A stretch of 64,000 nucleotides of DNA from Streptomyces xylophagus (GTDB taxonomy: Bacteria > Actinomycetota > Actinomycetes > Streptomycetales > Streptomycetaceae): contig NZ_JNWO01000016.1 in the NCBI RefSeq assembly GCF_000716435.1, positions 124,001-188,000 of the forward strand, in the 5' to 3' direction. Position numbers and translations under genes: made by a program. The notes beneath the pieces are model-generated. The model was not told the origin of the DNA and ran no database searches. It saw only the letters and a program-made list of their open reading frames with translations. This document shows, in pieces, positions 45,828 through 54,360 of this stretch. Every line of letters starts with the position of its first letter. Positions within the stretch are counted from its first letter, which is position 1.

Positions 45828-46831
45828 ACGCCACCGCTTCGGTCTTCGGTGCCGTCCACTTGGGCTACCTCGTCATCGAGACCAACCGCTTCGCCGACTG
45901 ACGTCGCTTCGGCACCGAGGCCATCGGCATGCACCGTGACGACCTCGACTCCGGCCTGATGCGGTTCAGGCTCGACGACCAGGAGTGCCGTTTCCTGCTC
46001 AGGCGTGGGCCCGCCGAGGACGTCGTCGCCACCGGCTGGCACCTCGACGACCACACGACCTTCGAGCAGATCGAGGCTCGTATACGCGCCCACGGCGTCC
46101 CCGTCGTCGAAGGCACCGAGGAGGAGGCGGAGTTGCGCGGCGTCGAACGTCTCCTGCGTTTCCCCGGCCCCAAGGGCATCACCCAGGAGATCTACACCAC
46201 GCCCGTCCTCTCGCCCGAGCCGCTGCGGATGCTCGCGTCCGGGTTCGTCACCGGCGACTCGGGCCTGGGCCACATCGCGATCACGTCCACCAAGCCGGCT
46301 CAGCTGCGCGGCTACTTCAACACCGTCTTCGACGCCCGGCTGACCGACTGCATCGACGAGACCATCAGCGGCGTCAAACTCAGGATCCGCTTCCTGCGGG
46401 TCAACGAACGCCATCACTCCATCGCCGTCGCCGCCGTCCGCGGCCTGCCGATCGACCCGGTCCGCACCCGCGTCCAGCACCTCAACATCCAGGCGGCCAC
46501 CCTCGACGACGTGGCCCGCAGCTATCAGCGGGTGCACGAACTCGGCTTCGACATGGCCCTGTCCGTCGGCCAGCACACCAACGACAGGGAACTCTCCTAC
46601 TACGCCCGCACCCCCTCGGGCTTCGAGTGGGAGGTCGGCTGGAACCCCGTCGTCATCGACGAGACCACCTGGCTGCCCAGCACCCACCAGGGCATCAGCA
46701 TCTGGGGGCACACGCCGATCGGCCAGACGATCATCGACAAGCTCGACCAGTTCCGGCTCGGGGCTCGCTCCCTGGCCCGCCCGGAGGTCACCGTTCCCGC
46801 CCTCAGCGGTGCAGGTGTCCCCGACGACTGA
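45824..46831 (+). pseudogene. Extradiol ring-cleavage dioxygenase interrupted by an in-frame TGA
   Basis: The frame starts at ATG 45824 (ATGA overlap) and reads MNATASVFGAVHLGYLVIET then NRFAD before TGA at 45899-45901. It continues in the same frame RRFGTEAIGMHRDDL to 46831. In BphC-type type I dioxygenases this position is usually Trp (DW-RxF), so a TGG to TGA change explains it. The rest is intact: catalytic iron ligands appear in GLGHIAI, VQHLNIQ and GFEWEVGW. A restart at ATG 45929 would lack the first VOC strand. It should have cleaved a catechol meta to its hydroxyls. Sequencing error cannot be excluded, but neighbouring genes are also decayed. Confidence 0.85.
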
Positions 46832-46900
46832 CCGCCGTTCCCACCAGCGCATCACCGCGCCCGAACGTCACCGTATCCCTGAGGTAGAGGAGAGCCGCCG

Positions 46901-47605
46901 ATGCCCACCCCTCCGACCTGCCCGCTCCTGCGTCCCCTGCGGATCGGCACGCTCACTGTGCCGGGGCGACTCCTCAAGTCGGCGAAGGCCGGCCTGCGGG
47001 ACTGGGTCGACCTGGCGCACAGCGGCGGCAGCCTCCTGATCGCCCAGCTCAACCACGGCGGCCGTCAGATGGTCAGGTCGGCCGACCCGGGCAAGGCACC
47101 GGTGTCCGCGTCAGCGGTGCGCGAGCCCGTGTACGGAACGAAACCGCGGCCCCTGCGCCGGGACGAGATCCCAGAAGTGGTGGAGACCTTCGCGTCCGCC
47201 GCGGAGCGCGCCCAGAACGTGGGGTTCGACGGTGTGCAGATCCACGCCGCGCACGGCTACCTGCTCAGCCAGTTCCTCACCCCGCACACCAACCGCCGCA
47301 CCGACGAGTACGGCGGCAGCCTGGACAACCGGATGCGCCTGCTGCGCGAGGTGATCCGCGCGATACGCACCCGCGTCGGCGACGACTTCCCCGTCCTGCT
47401 CAAGCTGAACGGCACGGACATGCTCCCCCTGCGCCGAGGCGCAATGACGGCCGAGCTCGTGCACCTCGCCAGAGTTCCGGGCCGCCCGGTGTGCGAGTAC
47501 CGCAACGGCTGCATCGCCCGTTTCGGCGGCAAGCCGATCGACTGCTACGTCGAGCCGATCCGCATCCGGAAGAACCACATGCTGCGACGGACGGAGCAGG
47601 CGTGA
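46901..47605 (+). pseudogene. Internally deleted old-yellow-enzyme-type flavin oxidoreductase
   Basis: The 234-residue frame shows OYE segments: RPLRIGTLTVPGRLLKSA, LAHSGGSLLIAQLNHGGRQ, VVETFASAAERAQNVGFDGVQ then IHAAHGYLLSQFLTPHTNRR, and DDFPVLLKLNGTD, ending CEYRNGCIARFGG. It is far shorter than the 360-400 residues of the family. About 60 residues are missing between GRLLKSA and the HSGG segment, and most of the barrel after LKLNGTD (the flavin phosphate-binding strands) is gone. It is therefore probably non-functional. Frame and operon spacing are kept, so the deletions were in multiples of three or selected for. Confidence 0.72.
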
Positions 47606-48435
47606 ACCACATCCCGAGCGACCACGAGCCCCTTGCCACCCGCGCGGACGGCACGACCAGCGGGAGTACGACCGCTCCGGTACCGACCACCTCGGGAATT
47701 TTCCCGGTCTGGCTCCGCGAGGACCTGCCGCGAGAAGCCGCCCTCCAGTACTGGAAGGGACCGCACGCCCAGATCGTCGCGCGGCTGCCCGGCATCACCG
47801 AATACCTCCAGCATCACTTCTCCCCCACCGATCACGGCTACTGGCCCTCTTCCCCGACCGTGGGCACCGTCGTCCCGCCGAACTGGCGCTGTGACGGCAT
47901 CGCCGAGGTGCGGATGGTGAGCATGGCCGGCGCGCTCACCATCCCGGTCCACATGCGAGAGGTGTACCTCGACGAGCAGAACGTCTTCGACCGGGTTCTC
48001 GGAAACCTGACCGGCCCACGAAGAGGACGCTGGTGGACCGACGGCCACGACGCCGACGTCTGCCATCGCATCGTCCTGTTGCTGCGCCGACGTCGCGGAG
48101 TGAGCCGCCGCGTGTTCCGCAGATACGTCCACGACCGCATCGGCCCCGCGCTCCATGAGGCCGGCGCGCGCGACCTGCGCACATACACCTTCCTGCCCTG
48201 GACGTCGCTTCCGCACCCCACGCCCGGCATCTCGCACGACAATCCGACCTTCCGCCGCTACCACGGTTGTGTCGTCCTCGGAACCGACAACCGCTCCGCC
48301 GTGGCCGAGATCCTGGCGTCCAAGCAGGTCTCCGATCTGGTCACCGATCAGCACACGGTCATGACAGCCGTCCACGCGTTCACCGTCGAACACACCGAGC
48401 CGGTCATCAGGACGGGCCCCCTGGACCGGCCCTGA
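47602..48435 (+). CDS. EthD-like dimeric alpha/beta-barrel protein
   Basis: A 277-residue protein with two ferredoxin-like halves of the EthD type: FPVWLREDLPREAALQYWKGPHAQIVARLPG and, later, VFRRYVHDRIGPALHEAGARDLRTYTFLPW followed by HGCVVLGTDNRSAVAEIL. EthD-like proteins accompany oxygenase clusters, often as small catabolic or accessory proteins. GTG 47602 overlaps the preceding stop in GTGA, so it belongs to the aromatic operon and is its last gene. Exact role unknown. Confidence 0.75.
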   Translation: MNHIPSDHEPLATRADGTTSGSTTAPVPTTSGIFPVWLREDLPREAALQYWKGPHAQIVARLPGITEYLQHHFSPTDHGYWPSSPTVGTVVPPNWRCDGIAEVRMVSMAGALTIPVHMREVYLDEQNVFDRVLGNLTGPRRGRWWTDGHDADVCHRIVLLLRRRRGVSRRVFRRYVHDRIGPALHEAGARDLRTYTFLPWTSLPHPTPGISHDNPTFRRYHGCVVLGTDNRSAVAEILASKQVSDLVTDQHTVMTAVHAFTVEHTEPVIRTGPLDRP

Positions 48436-48739
48436 CACAGGCCACCTGTAGGAGAGAAACCGGAGCCGGCCCAAAGGACCTGTTCCGTGCCGAGAATTGC
48501 CAGGACGACAGCTCCGTCGAGCATCTGACCAGGTTGTCCGCCGACGAGGGAGCGTCCAAGCGGCCGCACCGGGAACAGCCGGTCCCGCCGGCATGGTTGC
48601 ATCCTTCGGGAGACCGGCGCCGCGCGGGCGGGGAACCGGGAGACCACAAGGTCGTCCGCCCCACCAGGCCCCGGACCCGGGATCGCGGTACACCCGCCGC
48701 ACACTGGGACCAAGACGTATCTCTGCAGGAGGACTGTTC
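48436..48739. other. 304-bp stretch with no supported gene
   Basis: Apart from the ribosome site AGGAGG (48727-48732) of the next gene I see no gene, terminator or repeat. It marks the right border of the aromatic operon. Confidence 0.5.
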
Positions 48740-49573
48740 ATGACTTTCCGCCCTTTGACGCTCATGGCGGTACACGCCCATCCCGACGACGAGGCCACCA
48801 CGACCGGAGGGGTCCTCGCGCGGTACGCGGCGGAAGGCATCCGCACGGTTCTCGTGACCTGTACCGACGGCGCTTGCGGTGACGGACCGGGAGGTGTCAA
48901 GCCTGGCGATCCCGGGCACGACCCGGCGGCCGTCGCCCTGATGCGCCGTCAAGAACTCGAGGCGAGCTGCGACGTCCTGAAGATCAGCGATCTGGAAATG
49001 CTGGACTACGCCGACTCCGGAATGATGGGCTGGCCGAGCAACGACGCCCCCGGATCCTTCTGGCAGACCCCCGTGCCGGAAGGCGCCGCCCGGCTCGCGG
49101 ACCTCATGCGGCACTACCGGCCCGATGTGGTCGTCACCTACGACGAGAACGGCTTCTACGGCCACCCCGACCACATCCAGGCCCACCGCATCACCATGGC
49201 GGCGCTGGAGATGACCGCGCTGACACCGAAGGTGTACTGGACCACGATGCCCCGCTCGGGGATGCGGCAGTTCGGCGAGATCATGCGCGAGTTGTACCCG
49301 GACATGCCCGAGCCCGATCCCGCCGAGGCCGCCGCGATGGCCGAGATGGGCCTCCCCGACGACGAGATCACCACGTGGGTGGACACCACCGCGTTCAGCG
49401 GCCAGAAATTCGACGCGCTCGCCGCACACGCCAGTCAGGGCGAGAACATCTTCTTCCTCAAGATGGGCAAGGAACGGTTCGGCGAGCTGATGGGCATCGA
49501 GACGTTCCTACGGGTCCGGGACACCACCGGCGCGGCCGTCCCCGAGAACGACCTCTTCGCCGGACTGCGCTGA
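48740..49573 (+). CDS. PIG-L/LmbE-family deacetylase (MshB/Mca-like)
   Basis: A 277-residue zinc-dependent deacetylase. Zinc ligands and catalytic Asp are in MAVHAHPDDEATTTGG (residues 9-24), and the third ligand in FYGHPDHIQAHR. The PDEAEA-like mid-region and length match mycothiol-related amidases and N-acetyl-sugar deacetylases. It may deacetylate a GlcNAc-inositol conjugate or act as a mycothiol S-conjugate amidase; choosing needs a tree. AGGAGG seven bases upstream supports ATG 48740. Confidence 0.9.
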   Translation: MTFRPLTLMAVHAHPDDEATTTGGVLARYAAEGIRTVLVTCTDGACGDGPGGVKPGDPGHDPAAVALMRRQELEASCDVLKISDLEMLDYADSGMMGWPSNDAPGSFWQTPVPEGAARLADLMRHYRPDVVVTYDENGFYGHPDHIQAHRITMAALEMTALTPKVYWTTMPRSGMRQFGEIMRELYPDMPEPDPAEAAAMAEMGLPDDEITTWVDTTAFSGQKFDALAAHASQGENIFFLKMGKERFGELMGIETFLRVRDTTGAAVPENDLFAGLR

Positions 49574-49588
49574 TCCCGCGCCCCACCG

Positions 49589-49613
49589 GCCGCGACAACG
49601 CATTGTCCGCGGC
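49589..49613. terminator. Hairpin between convergent genes
   Basis: GCCGCG-ACAA pairs with TTGT-CGCGGC with one bulged C around a 4-base loop; it touches the stop codon of the minus-strand gene. Confidence 0.6.
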
Positions 49614-50140
49614 TACGAGCAGGTCCGGTAGTTGTATCCGGCGATACGGCCGGCGCCGGTGCCGTCCAGGAAGTGGTAGTAGCCGTCGCTGTCGCGCGTG
49701 ACGTCGATGATGAACTCGGTGCCGATGTACCGGGCCACGGTGCCATCGAATCCGTTGGACGAGTTGCGCAGCCAGTTGCCGGCCGCGGTCCAGGTGTTCT
49801 GCCCGGCCGAGCCGTCGCTGGTGACCTGGAACTTGGTCTGCCACCTCGCGGTCGCGGCCTTGGTGGTGGGCCCGAAGTCACCGTCGATGTCGGCGGCAGT
49901 GAGTTCGCCGTCGGCCCACAGGACCTTCTGCCACAGGCAGGTCGCGTTGGACGCGGTGTTGTGGCTGGTGTCCACGATGCCCTCGTTGTCCCAGTCGTCG
50001 GTGAAGACCCCCGCACCGTAGACGTAGGCCAGGCCGCTGTACGTACCGCTCGCCGACGCGGGGCTGGCGCTCAGGGCGATGACTCCGGCGGTCAGGGCCG
50101 CGATGGTGCCGGCGGTCGCCTTGGCTCTCTTCGAAAACAC
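49613..50140 (-). CDS. Secreted peptidoglycan-binding-domain protein
   Basis: A 175-residue secreted protein. Signal peptide MFSKRAKATAGTIAALTAGVIALSASPASA, then a PG_binding_1-like unit (ATCLWQKVLWADGELTAADIDGDFGPTTKAATARWQTKFQ). The pattern x-x-x-DGDFGPxTxxAxxxWQ is diagnostic. The tail ends in Cys (NYRTCS) with a second Cys in the repeat, possibly a disulfide. It binds the cell wall but has no catalytic domain. GTG 50140 has AGGAGG seven bases upstream. Divergent from the ArsR-type gene. Confidence 0.88.
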   Translation of the reverse strand: MFSKRAKATAGTIAALTAGVIALSASPASASGTYSGLAYVYGAGVFTDDWDNEGIVDTSHNTASNATCLWQKVLWADGELTAADIDGDFGPTTKAATARWQTKFQVTSDGSAGQNTWTAAGNWLRNSSNGFDGTVARYIGTEFIIDVTRDSDGYYHFLDGTGAGRIAGYNYRTCS

Positions 50141-50283
50141 GCGAGTTCCTCCTGGTTCGGGCGGTCGAACGTCGGATTCGGCCACGGCGCCTTCTTGGCC
50201 TGGCGGAACCTTGGCAGGGTCTCGTCAACGGCGACACACTCTTGCGCCTGAGCGCAAATGTGGAGCTCTCCGGGGGGAATCGC

Positions 50284-51333
50284 GTGCTCCGTATTCACTT
50301 CACCGAAGTCGACCTCGCCCGCATCCGCGTCGCCGCGGAGCCCGACCCGATGTGGGAAGTGCTCTCGACACTCCACCGGCTGCAGTCCCGCGGCGGCCGT
50401 TGGCAGTTCGCGGCCTGGCACCGGACGATCCGGGCCGACCTGAACGCGGCCGGACTGGCCCGGCCCGTGCGCAAGGTTCTGTTCCCGCTGTATCCCTTCG
50501 GGCCGTACCTGCCCGACTTCCTGACGCCGCCGGAGTCCGAGGGCGGGATCACCTCGGCCCTCGACGGCATCCTCCGTATGCCCGGGCGGGACGTGCGCGC
50601 CGAGTTACGGCTCCTGGACCGTGTCTCTCCGGTGCCGTCCTGGGCGCTGCGGCTGGATCAGGCGGCCGAGCGCCGGGAGTTCACCGAGCTGATCCGCCGG
50701 TACCACGAGGTGGCCGTCGCGCCGTTCACGGAACGCATGGCCGGCGGGATCGTCGCGCACCGCGCCCTCCTCGCCCGCGCGCTGCTGACCAGGGGCGTGG
50801 AGGGGCTCCTGTCGAGCCTGGGGCCTCGATTCCGCTGGCACCCGCCGGTCCTCGAAGTGGACTACCGGACGGACCGCGATCTCCATCTGCGCGGACGCGG
50901 GATCAGGATCGTGCCGACGTACTTCTCGTGGGGAACGCCGGTCGCCCTGGCCGACGACGACCTGCCGCCCGTTCTCTCGTACCCGCTCAACCACCCGACG
51001 GCACCCGAGGGAATGCTCCCCGCGGACCACGTGCCACTGGGCGCGCTGCTCGGGGGCACGCGCGCGCGGGTCCTGCGGTGCGTCGCCGACGGGCTGACCA
51101 CGGGAGAACTCGCGCAGGTCGCGGGGATCTCACTGTCCGCCGCCAGCCGGCACGCCTCAGTGCTCCGCGACGCCGGGCTGACGACCAGCCGACAGATCGG
51201 CCCGACGGTCCTGCACACACTGACCCCGCTCGGGGCCGCGCTGCTTCGGCAGGCACGTGGCGTGGGGCGCGAGAACGGCGGCGCCCCTCAGGGCCTGCCC
51301 GGGCGCGAGGGACACCGAACAGCACGACCGTGA
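50284..51333 (+). CDS. ArsR-type winged-helix regulator with DUF5937-like N-terminus
   Basis: A 349-residue protein of the Streptomyces ArsR/DUF5937 type. The large N-terminal domain begins MLRIHFTEVDLARIRVAAEPDPMWEVLSTLHRLQ, continues YLPDFLTPP, SYPLNHPT, and the C-terminal winged helix is at about 255-325: TRARVLRCVADGLTTGELAQVAGISLSAASRHASVLRDAGL. No Cys pairs for metal binding, so ligand sensing is by the N-terminal domain. GTG 50284 is preferred over upstream ATG 50242. It lies between the PG-binding gene and the zinc locus but is not obviously part of either. Confidence 0.8.
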   Translation: MLRIHFTEVDLARIRVAAEPDPMWEVLSTLHRLQSRGGRWQFAAWHRTIRADLNAAGLARPVRKVLFPLYPFGPYLPDFLTPPESEGGITSALDGILRMPGRDVRAELRLLDRVSPVPSWALRLDQAAERREFTELIRRYHEVAVAPFTERMAGGIVAHRALLARALLTRGVEGLLSSLGPRFRWHPPVLEVDYRTDRDLHLRGRGIRIVPTYFSWGTPVALADDDLPPVLSYPLNHPTAPEGMLPADHVPLGALLGGTRARVLRCVADGLTTGELAQVAGISLSAASRHASVLRDAGLTTSRQIGPTVLHTLTPLGAALLRQARGVGRENGGAPQGLPGREGHRTARP

Positions 51334-51425
51334 CCGCCGCCGCTGCTGACTCCCGTCCGCGGAAGGTCCGCCGCCCGTGCCAGACACCGGAGCAGGCCGA
51401 AAGTCTGCACAGAGCCAAGGATCGG

Positions 51426-51476
51426 TAATGATTTTCATTATTGGCCCCCAGGTCATGGTGGTGACAATCGTTTCCA
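51426..51476. promoter_or_regulatory. Two Zur-box-like sites upstream of znuA
   Basis: TAATGATTTTCATTA (51426-51440) is a perfect 6-3-6 palindrome close to the Streptomyces Zur consensus TGAAAATGATTTTCA. TGACAATCGTTTCCA (51462-51476) is a weaker copy with its centre 36 bp downstream. They precede the zinc ABC operon that itself encodes Zur, so autoregulated zinc repression is expected. Confidence 0.75.
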
Positions 51477-51554
51477 TCTACGGTCGGAGGTGTTCCGCTC
51501 CACAGGACCCCGCCCCCGTGCGAGGTCCCCCAGCCCGTCAAGGAGAACCCCGTC

Positions 51555-52532
51555 GTGCGCACTGCCGGCACCTCCATATCCCGATCCCGCCCCGCACGCC
51601 TCGCCGTCGGAGGCTCGGCCGCTGTCGCGGTGCTGGTCGCTGTCAGCGGCTGCTCCACCGCCTCCACTGCCTCTTCCGACAACGCCGCCGACGCCGGGTC
51701 GACCACAGGAAGCAAGACCGTCAAGGTCGTGGCGGCGGAGAACTTCTGGGGCAGCATCGCCTCTCAGCTCGGCGGCGCTCACGTGCAGGTCAAGAGCATC
51801 ATCAACAACCCGAACGCCGACCCGCACGACTACGAACCGACCGCGGCCGACGGCCGGTTGGTGGCAGGCGCGCAGTACACGATCGTCAACGGCATCGGGT
51901 ACGACGCCTGGGCGGACAAGCTGCTGTCGGCCAACCCCGAGAGCGGCCGTACCGATCTGAAGGTCGGCGACCTGGTGGGCATCAAGCCGGGCGGCAACCC
52001 GCACCGCTGGTACTCGCCGGACAACGTCCACCAGGTGATCGAGAAGATCACCGCCGACTACAAGAAGCTGGACCCGGCCGACGCCGCCTACTTCGACGCG
52101 CGGAAGACGGCCTTCGAGACCAAGACCCTGGCGCCGTACAACACGCTGATCGCCGACATCAAGGCCAAGTACGCGAACACGGCGATCGGCGCCTCGGAGT
52201 CCATCGTGACCCCGCTCGCCGAGGGCCTGGGACTGAAGATGCTCACGCCCGAGTCGTTCCTGGACGCCATCAGCGAGGGCACCGACCCGACGGCCAAGGA
52301 CAAGCAGACGATCGACCGGCAGATCAGCGAGAAGCAGATCAAGGTCTACGTCTACAACAGCCAGAACGCCACCCCGGACGTACAGGCCCAGGTGAAGGCG
52401 GCCAAGGCCGAGGGCATCCCGGTCGCGACCGTGACCGAGACCCTCACTCCGGCCGGAGCCTCCTTCCAGGCGTGGCAGGTACGGCAGTTGCAGGGCATCG
52501 AGAAGGCCCTGGGGCAGGCGACGGGCAGGTGA
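51555..52532 (+). CDS. znuA: Zinc ABC transporter substrate-binding lipoprotein
   Basis: A 325-residue cluster-A1 (ZnuA/TroA) lipoprotein. Lipobox VSGC with Cys at 33 and a Ser/Thr-rich linker, then KVVAAENFWGSIASQLGG. Zinc ligands are in ADPHDYEPTAAD and GNPHRWYSPDN, with SESIVTPLAEGLGL and the terminal VATVTETLTP. The His-rich loop of classical ZnuA is absent. It captures Zn2+ (or Mn2+) outside the membrane. GTG 51555 has AGGAG nine bases upstream. Its stop overlaps the ATPase start in GTGA. Confidence 0.93.
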   Translation: MRTAGTSISRSRPARLAVGGSAAVAVLVAVSGCSTASTASSDNAADAGSTTGSKTVKVVAAENFWGSIASQLGGAHVQVKSIINNPNADPHDYEPTAADGRLVAGAQYTIVNGIGYDAWADKLLSANPESGRTDLKVGDLVGIKPGGNPHRWYSPDNVHQVIEKITADYKKLDPADAAYFDARKTAFETKTLAPYNTLIADIKAKYANTAIGASESIVTPLAEGLGLKMLTPESFLDAISEGTDPTAKDKQTIDRQISEKQIKVYVYNSQNATPDVQAQVKAAKAEGIPVATVTETLTPAGASFQAWQVRQLQGIEKALGQATGR

Positions 52533-53440
52533 GCACCGTGAAACCGGTGACCCGGCCGGGCGACCCGGTCCGGTACCGGGTCCCCGGACAGGCGGCAGAG
52601 CCGCGCTTCCCCGTCGTATCGTTGCGCGGCGCCGGTGTGCGCGTCGGTGACCGCACCCTGTGGTCGGGGGTCGAACTCGACGTCGGCGCCGGGGAGTTCG
52701 TGGCCGTCCTCGGTCCCAACGGGGTCGGCAAGTCGACCCTGGTCAAGATGCTGCTCGGCATTCTGCCTCCCGCCGCCGGTGAGGTCAGGGTGCTGGGCGA
52801 GGCGCCCGGCCGAGCCGGTCAGCGCATCGGCTATCTGCCGCAGCGCCGCAGTTTCGACGCGAGCCTGCGCATCCGCGGCATCGACATCGTGCGGCTCGGC
52901 CTGGACGGCGACCGCTGGGGCGTTCCGCTGCCGGTGCCCGCCCGGTTCAGTGCCCGGCGCCGGGCGGCCCGGGACCGTATCGCCGAGGTCGTCGAACTGG
53001 TCGGGGCGAGCGCGTACGCACACCGGCCGATCGGTGAGTGTTCGGGCGGTGAGCAGCAGCGGCTGCTGATCGCCCAGGCACTCGTCCGGGACCCCGAACT
53101 GCTGCTGCTGGACGAGCCGTTGGACAGTCTCGACCTGTCGCACCAGGGTGCGGTCGCCGCACTGATCGGGCGGATCTGCCGGGAGGCCGGCGTCAGCGTC
53201 GTCATGGTCGCGCACGACGTCAACCCGATCCTGCCGTGGCTGGACCGGGTGGTGTACATCGCGGAGGGCGGCGCGGTCGCGGGCCGCCCGCAGGAGGTCA
53301 TCACCACCGAGACGCTGTCGCGGCTGTACGGCGTGCCGGTGGAGGTGCTGCGCACCAGCGACGGCCGGCTGGTGGTCGTCGGCCAGCCCGAGGCGCCGGC
53401 CGTCCACACCGACCGGCACGCCGAGGGAGGCAAGCCGTGA
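52529..53440 (+). CDS. znuC: Zinc ABC transporter ATPase
   Basis: The 303-residue ATPase has Walker A GPNGVGKST, the Q-loop YLPQRRSFD, ABC signature CSGGEQQRLLIAQAL, Walker B LLLLDEPLDSLD, and the switch His in VMVAHDVNP. It powers zinc uptake with the two permeases that follow. GTG 52529 gives a four-base overlap with znuA; GTG 52538 is possible. An extra N-terminal segment of about 30 residues precedes the ATPase domain. Confidence 0.93.
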   Translation: MSTVKPVTRPGDPVRYRVPGQAAEPRFPVVSLRGAGVRVGDRTLWSGVELDVGAGEFVAVLGPNGVGKSTLVKMLLGILPPAAGEVRVLGEAPGRAGQRIGYLPQRRSFDASLRIRGIDIVRLGLDGDRWGVPLPVPARFSARRRAARDRIAEVVELVGASAYAHRPIGECSGGEQQRLLIAQALVRDPELLLLDEPLDSLDLSHQGAVAALIGRICREAGVSVVMVAHDVNPILPWLDRVVYIAEGGAVAGRPQEVITTETLSRLYGVPVEVLRTSDGRLVVVGQPEAPAVHTDRHAEGGKP

Positions 53441-54360
53441 ACTGGGCCGACGCGAGCGCCGGTTGGTCGTGGAACCCGGTGACCGACCTGCAGCAGATCT
53501 GGGCGTTCCCCTTCATGGTCAACGCCTTCCGGGCCGGTACGGTCGTGGCCGTACTCGCCGCCGTGATGGGCTGGTTCATGGTGCTGCGGCGGCAGAGCTT
53601 CGCCGGACACACCCTGGCCGTGGTCAGCTTTCCCGGCGCGGCCTTCGCGACGCTGCTGGGCATCGGCGCGGGCTTCGGCTACTTCGCGTTCTGCGTCGGC
53701 GGCGCCCTGGTGATCGCCGCGATCCCGCGTGCCGGACAGGGCGGCAGCGGCCAGGAGTCGGCGCTGACCGGCACGGTCCAGGCGTTCCTGCTGGCCTGCG
53801 GATTCCTCTTCGTCGCCCTGTACAAGGGCTTCCTCGGCGGGGTCAACTCCCTGCTGTTCGGCAGCTTTCTGGGCATCACCACCCTCCAGGTCGCCGTGCT
53901 GACGATCGTGGCGGCGGCGGCACTCGGCGCGCTGACTGTCATCGGGCGGCCCCTGCTGTTCGCCTCCGTCGACGAGAACGTCGCCACCGGACGCGGGGTG
54001 CCGGTACGCGCCCTGTCCGTGGTCTTCCTCGTCCTCCTCGGGACGGCGACCGCCGAGGCCAGTCAAATCACCGGCACGCTACTGGTGTTCGCCCTGCTGG
54101 TGATGCCGGCCGCCGCCGCACAACAGCTCACCGCGCGGCCCGCCTTGAGCCTGGCGCTGTCGGTGCTCATCGCCCTCGCGGTGACCTGGACCGGACTGAT
54201 CGCCGCCTACTACTCGCCGTACCCGATCGGTTTCTACGTGACGACCTTCGCCTTTTCCGTCTACGTCCTGGCCCGCGCGACCCGCGCTCTCAACACAGCC
54301 GTGGGCAGGCACCGGTTCGCGGGAGCCGGCGCGGGAGCGGGAGCGGGGGCTGTCGCATGA
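53437..54360 (+). CDS. znuB: Zinc ABC transporter permease, first copy
   Basis: A 307-residue ABC-3 family permease with about eight to nine membrane helices: FMVNAFRAGTVVAVLAAVMGWFMVLRRQSFAGHTL at the start, the loop ARPLLF-like IGRPLLFASVDENVATGRGVPV, and LLVFALLVMPAAAAQQLT. The C-terminus ends in an alternating Gly/Ala tail (AGAGAGAGAGAVA). It overlaps both neighbours by four bases. Presence of two different ABC-3 permeases suggests a heterodimeric channel. Confidence 0.9.
   Translation: MNWADASAGWSWNPVTDLQQIWAFPFMVNAFRAGTVVAVLAAVMGWFMVLRRQSFAGHTLAVVSFPGAAFATLLGIGAGFGYFAFCVGGALVIAAIPRAGQGGSGQESALTGTVQAFLLACGFLFVALYKGFLGGVNSLLFGSFLGITTLQVAVLTIVAAAALGALTVIGRPLLFASVDENVATGRGVPVRALSVVFLVLLGTATAEASQITGTLLVFALLVMPAAAAQQLTARPALSLALSVLIALAVTWTGLIAAYYSPYPIGFYVTTFAFSVYVLARATRALNTAVGRHRFAGAGAGAGAGAVA

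Noticed and set aside
45899..45901. Selenocysteine codon in the dioxygenase
   Set aside because: No selenocysteine-insertion hairpin was evident just downstream, the residue is not catalytic, and family members have Trp at this place.
48436..48739. A 358-residue reading of the PIG-L gene from 48497
   Set aside because: The upstream 81 residues are low-complexity; AGGAGG and the AHPDDE motif place the start at ATG 48740.
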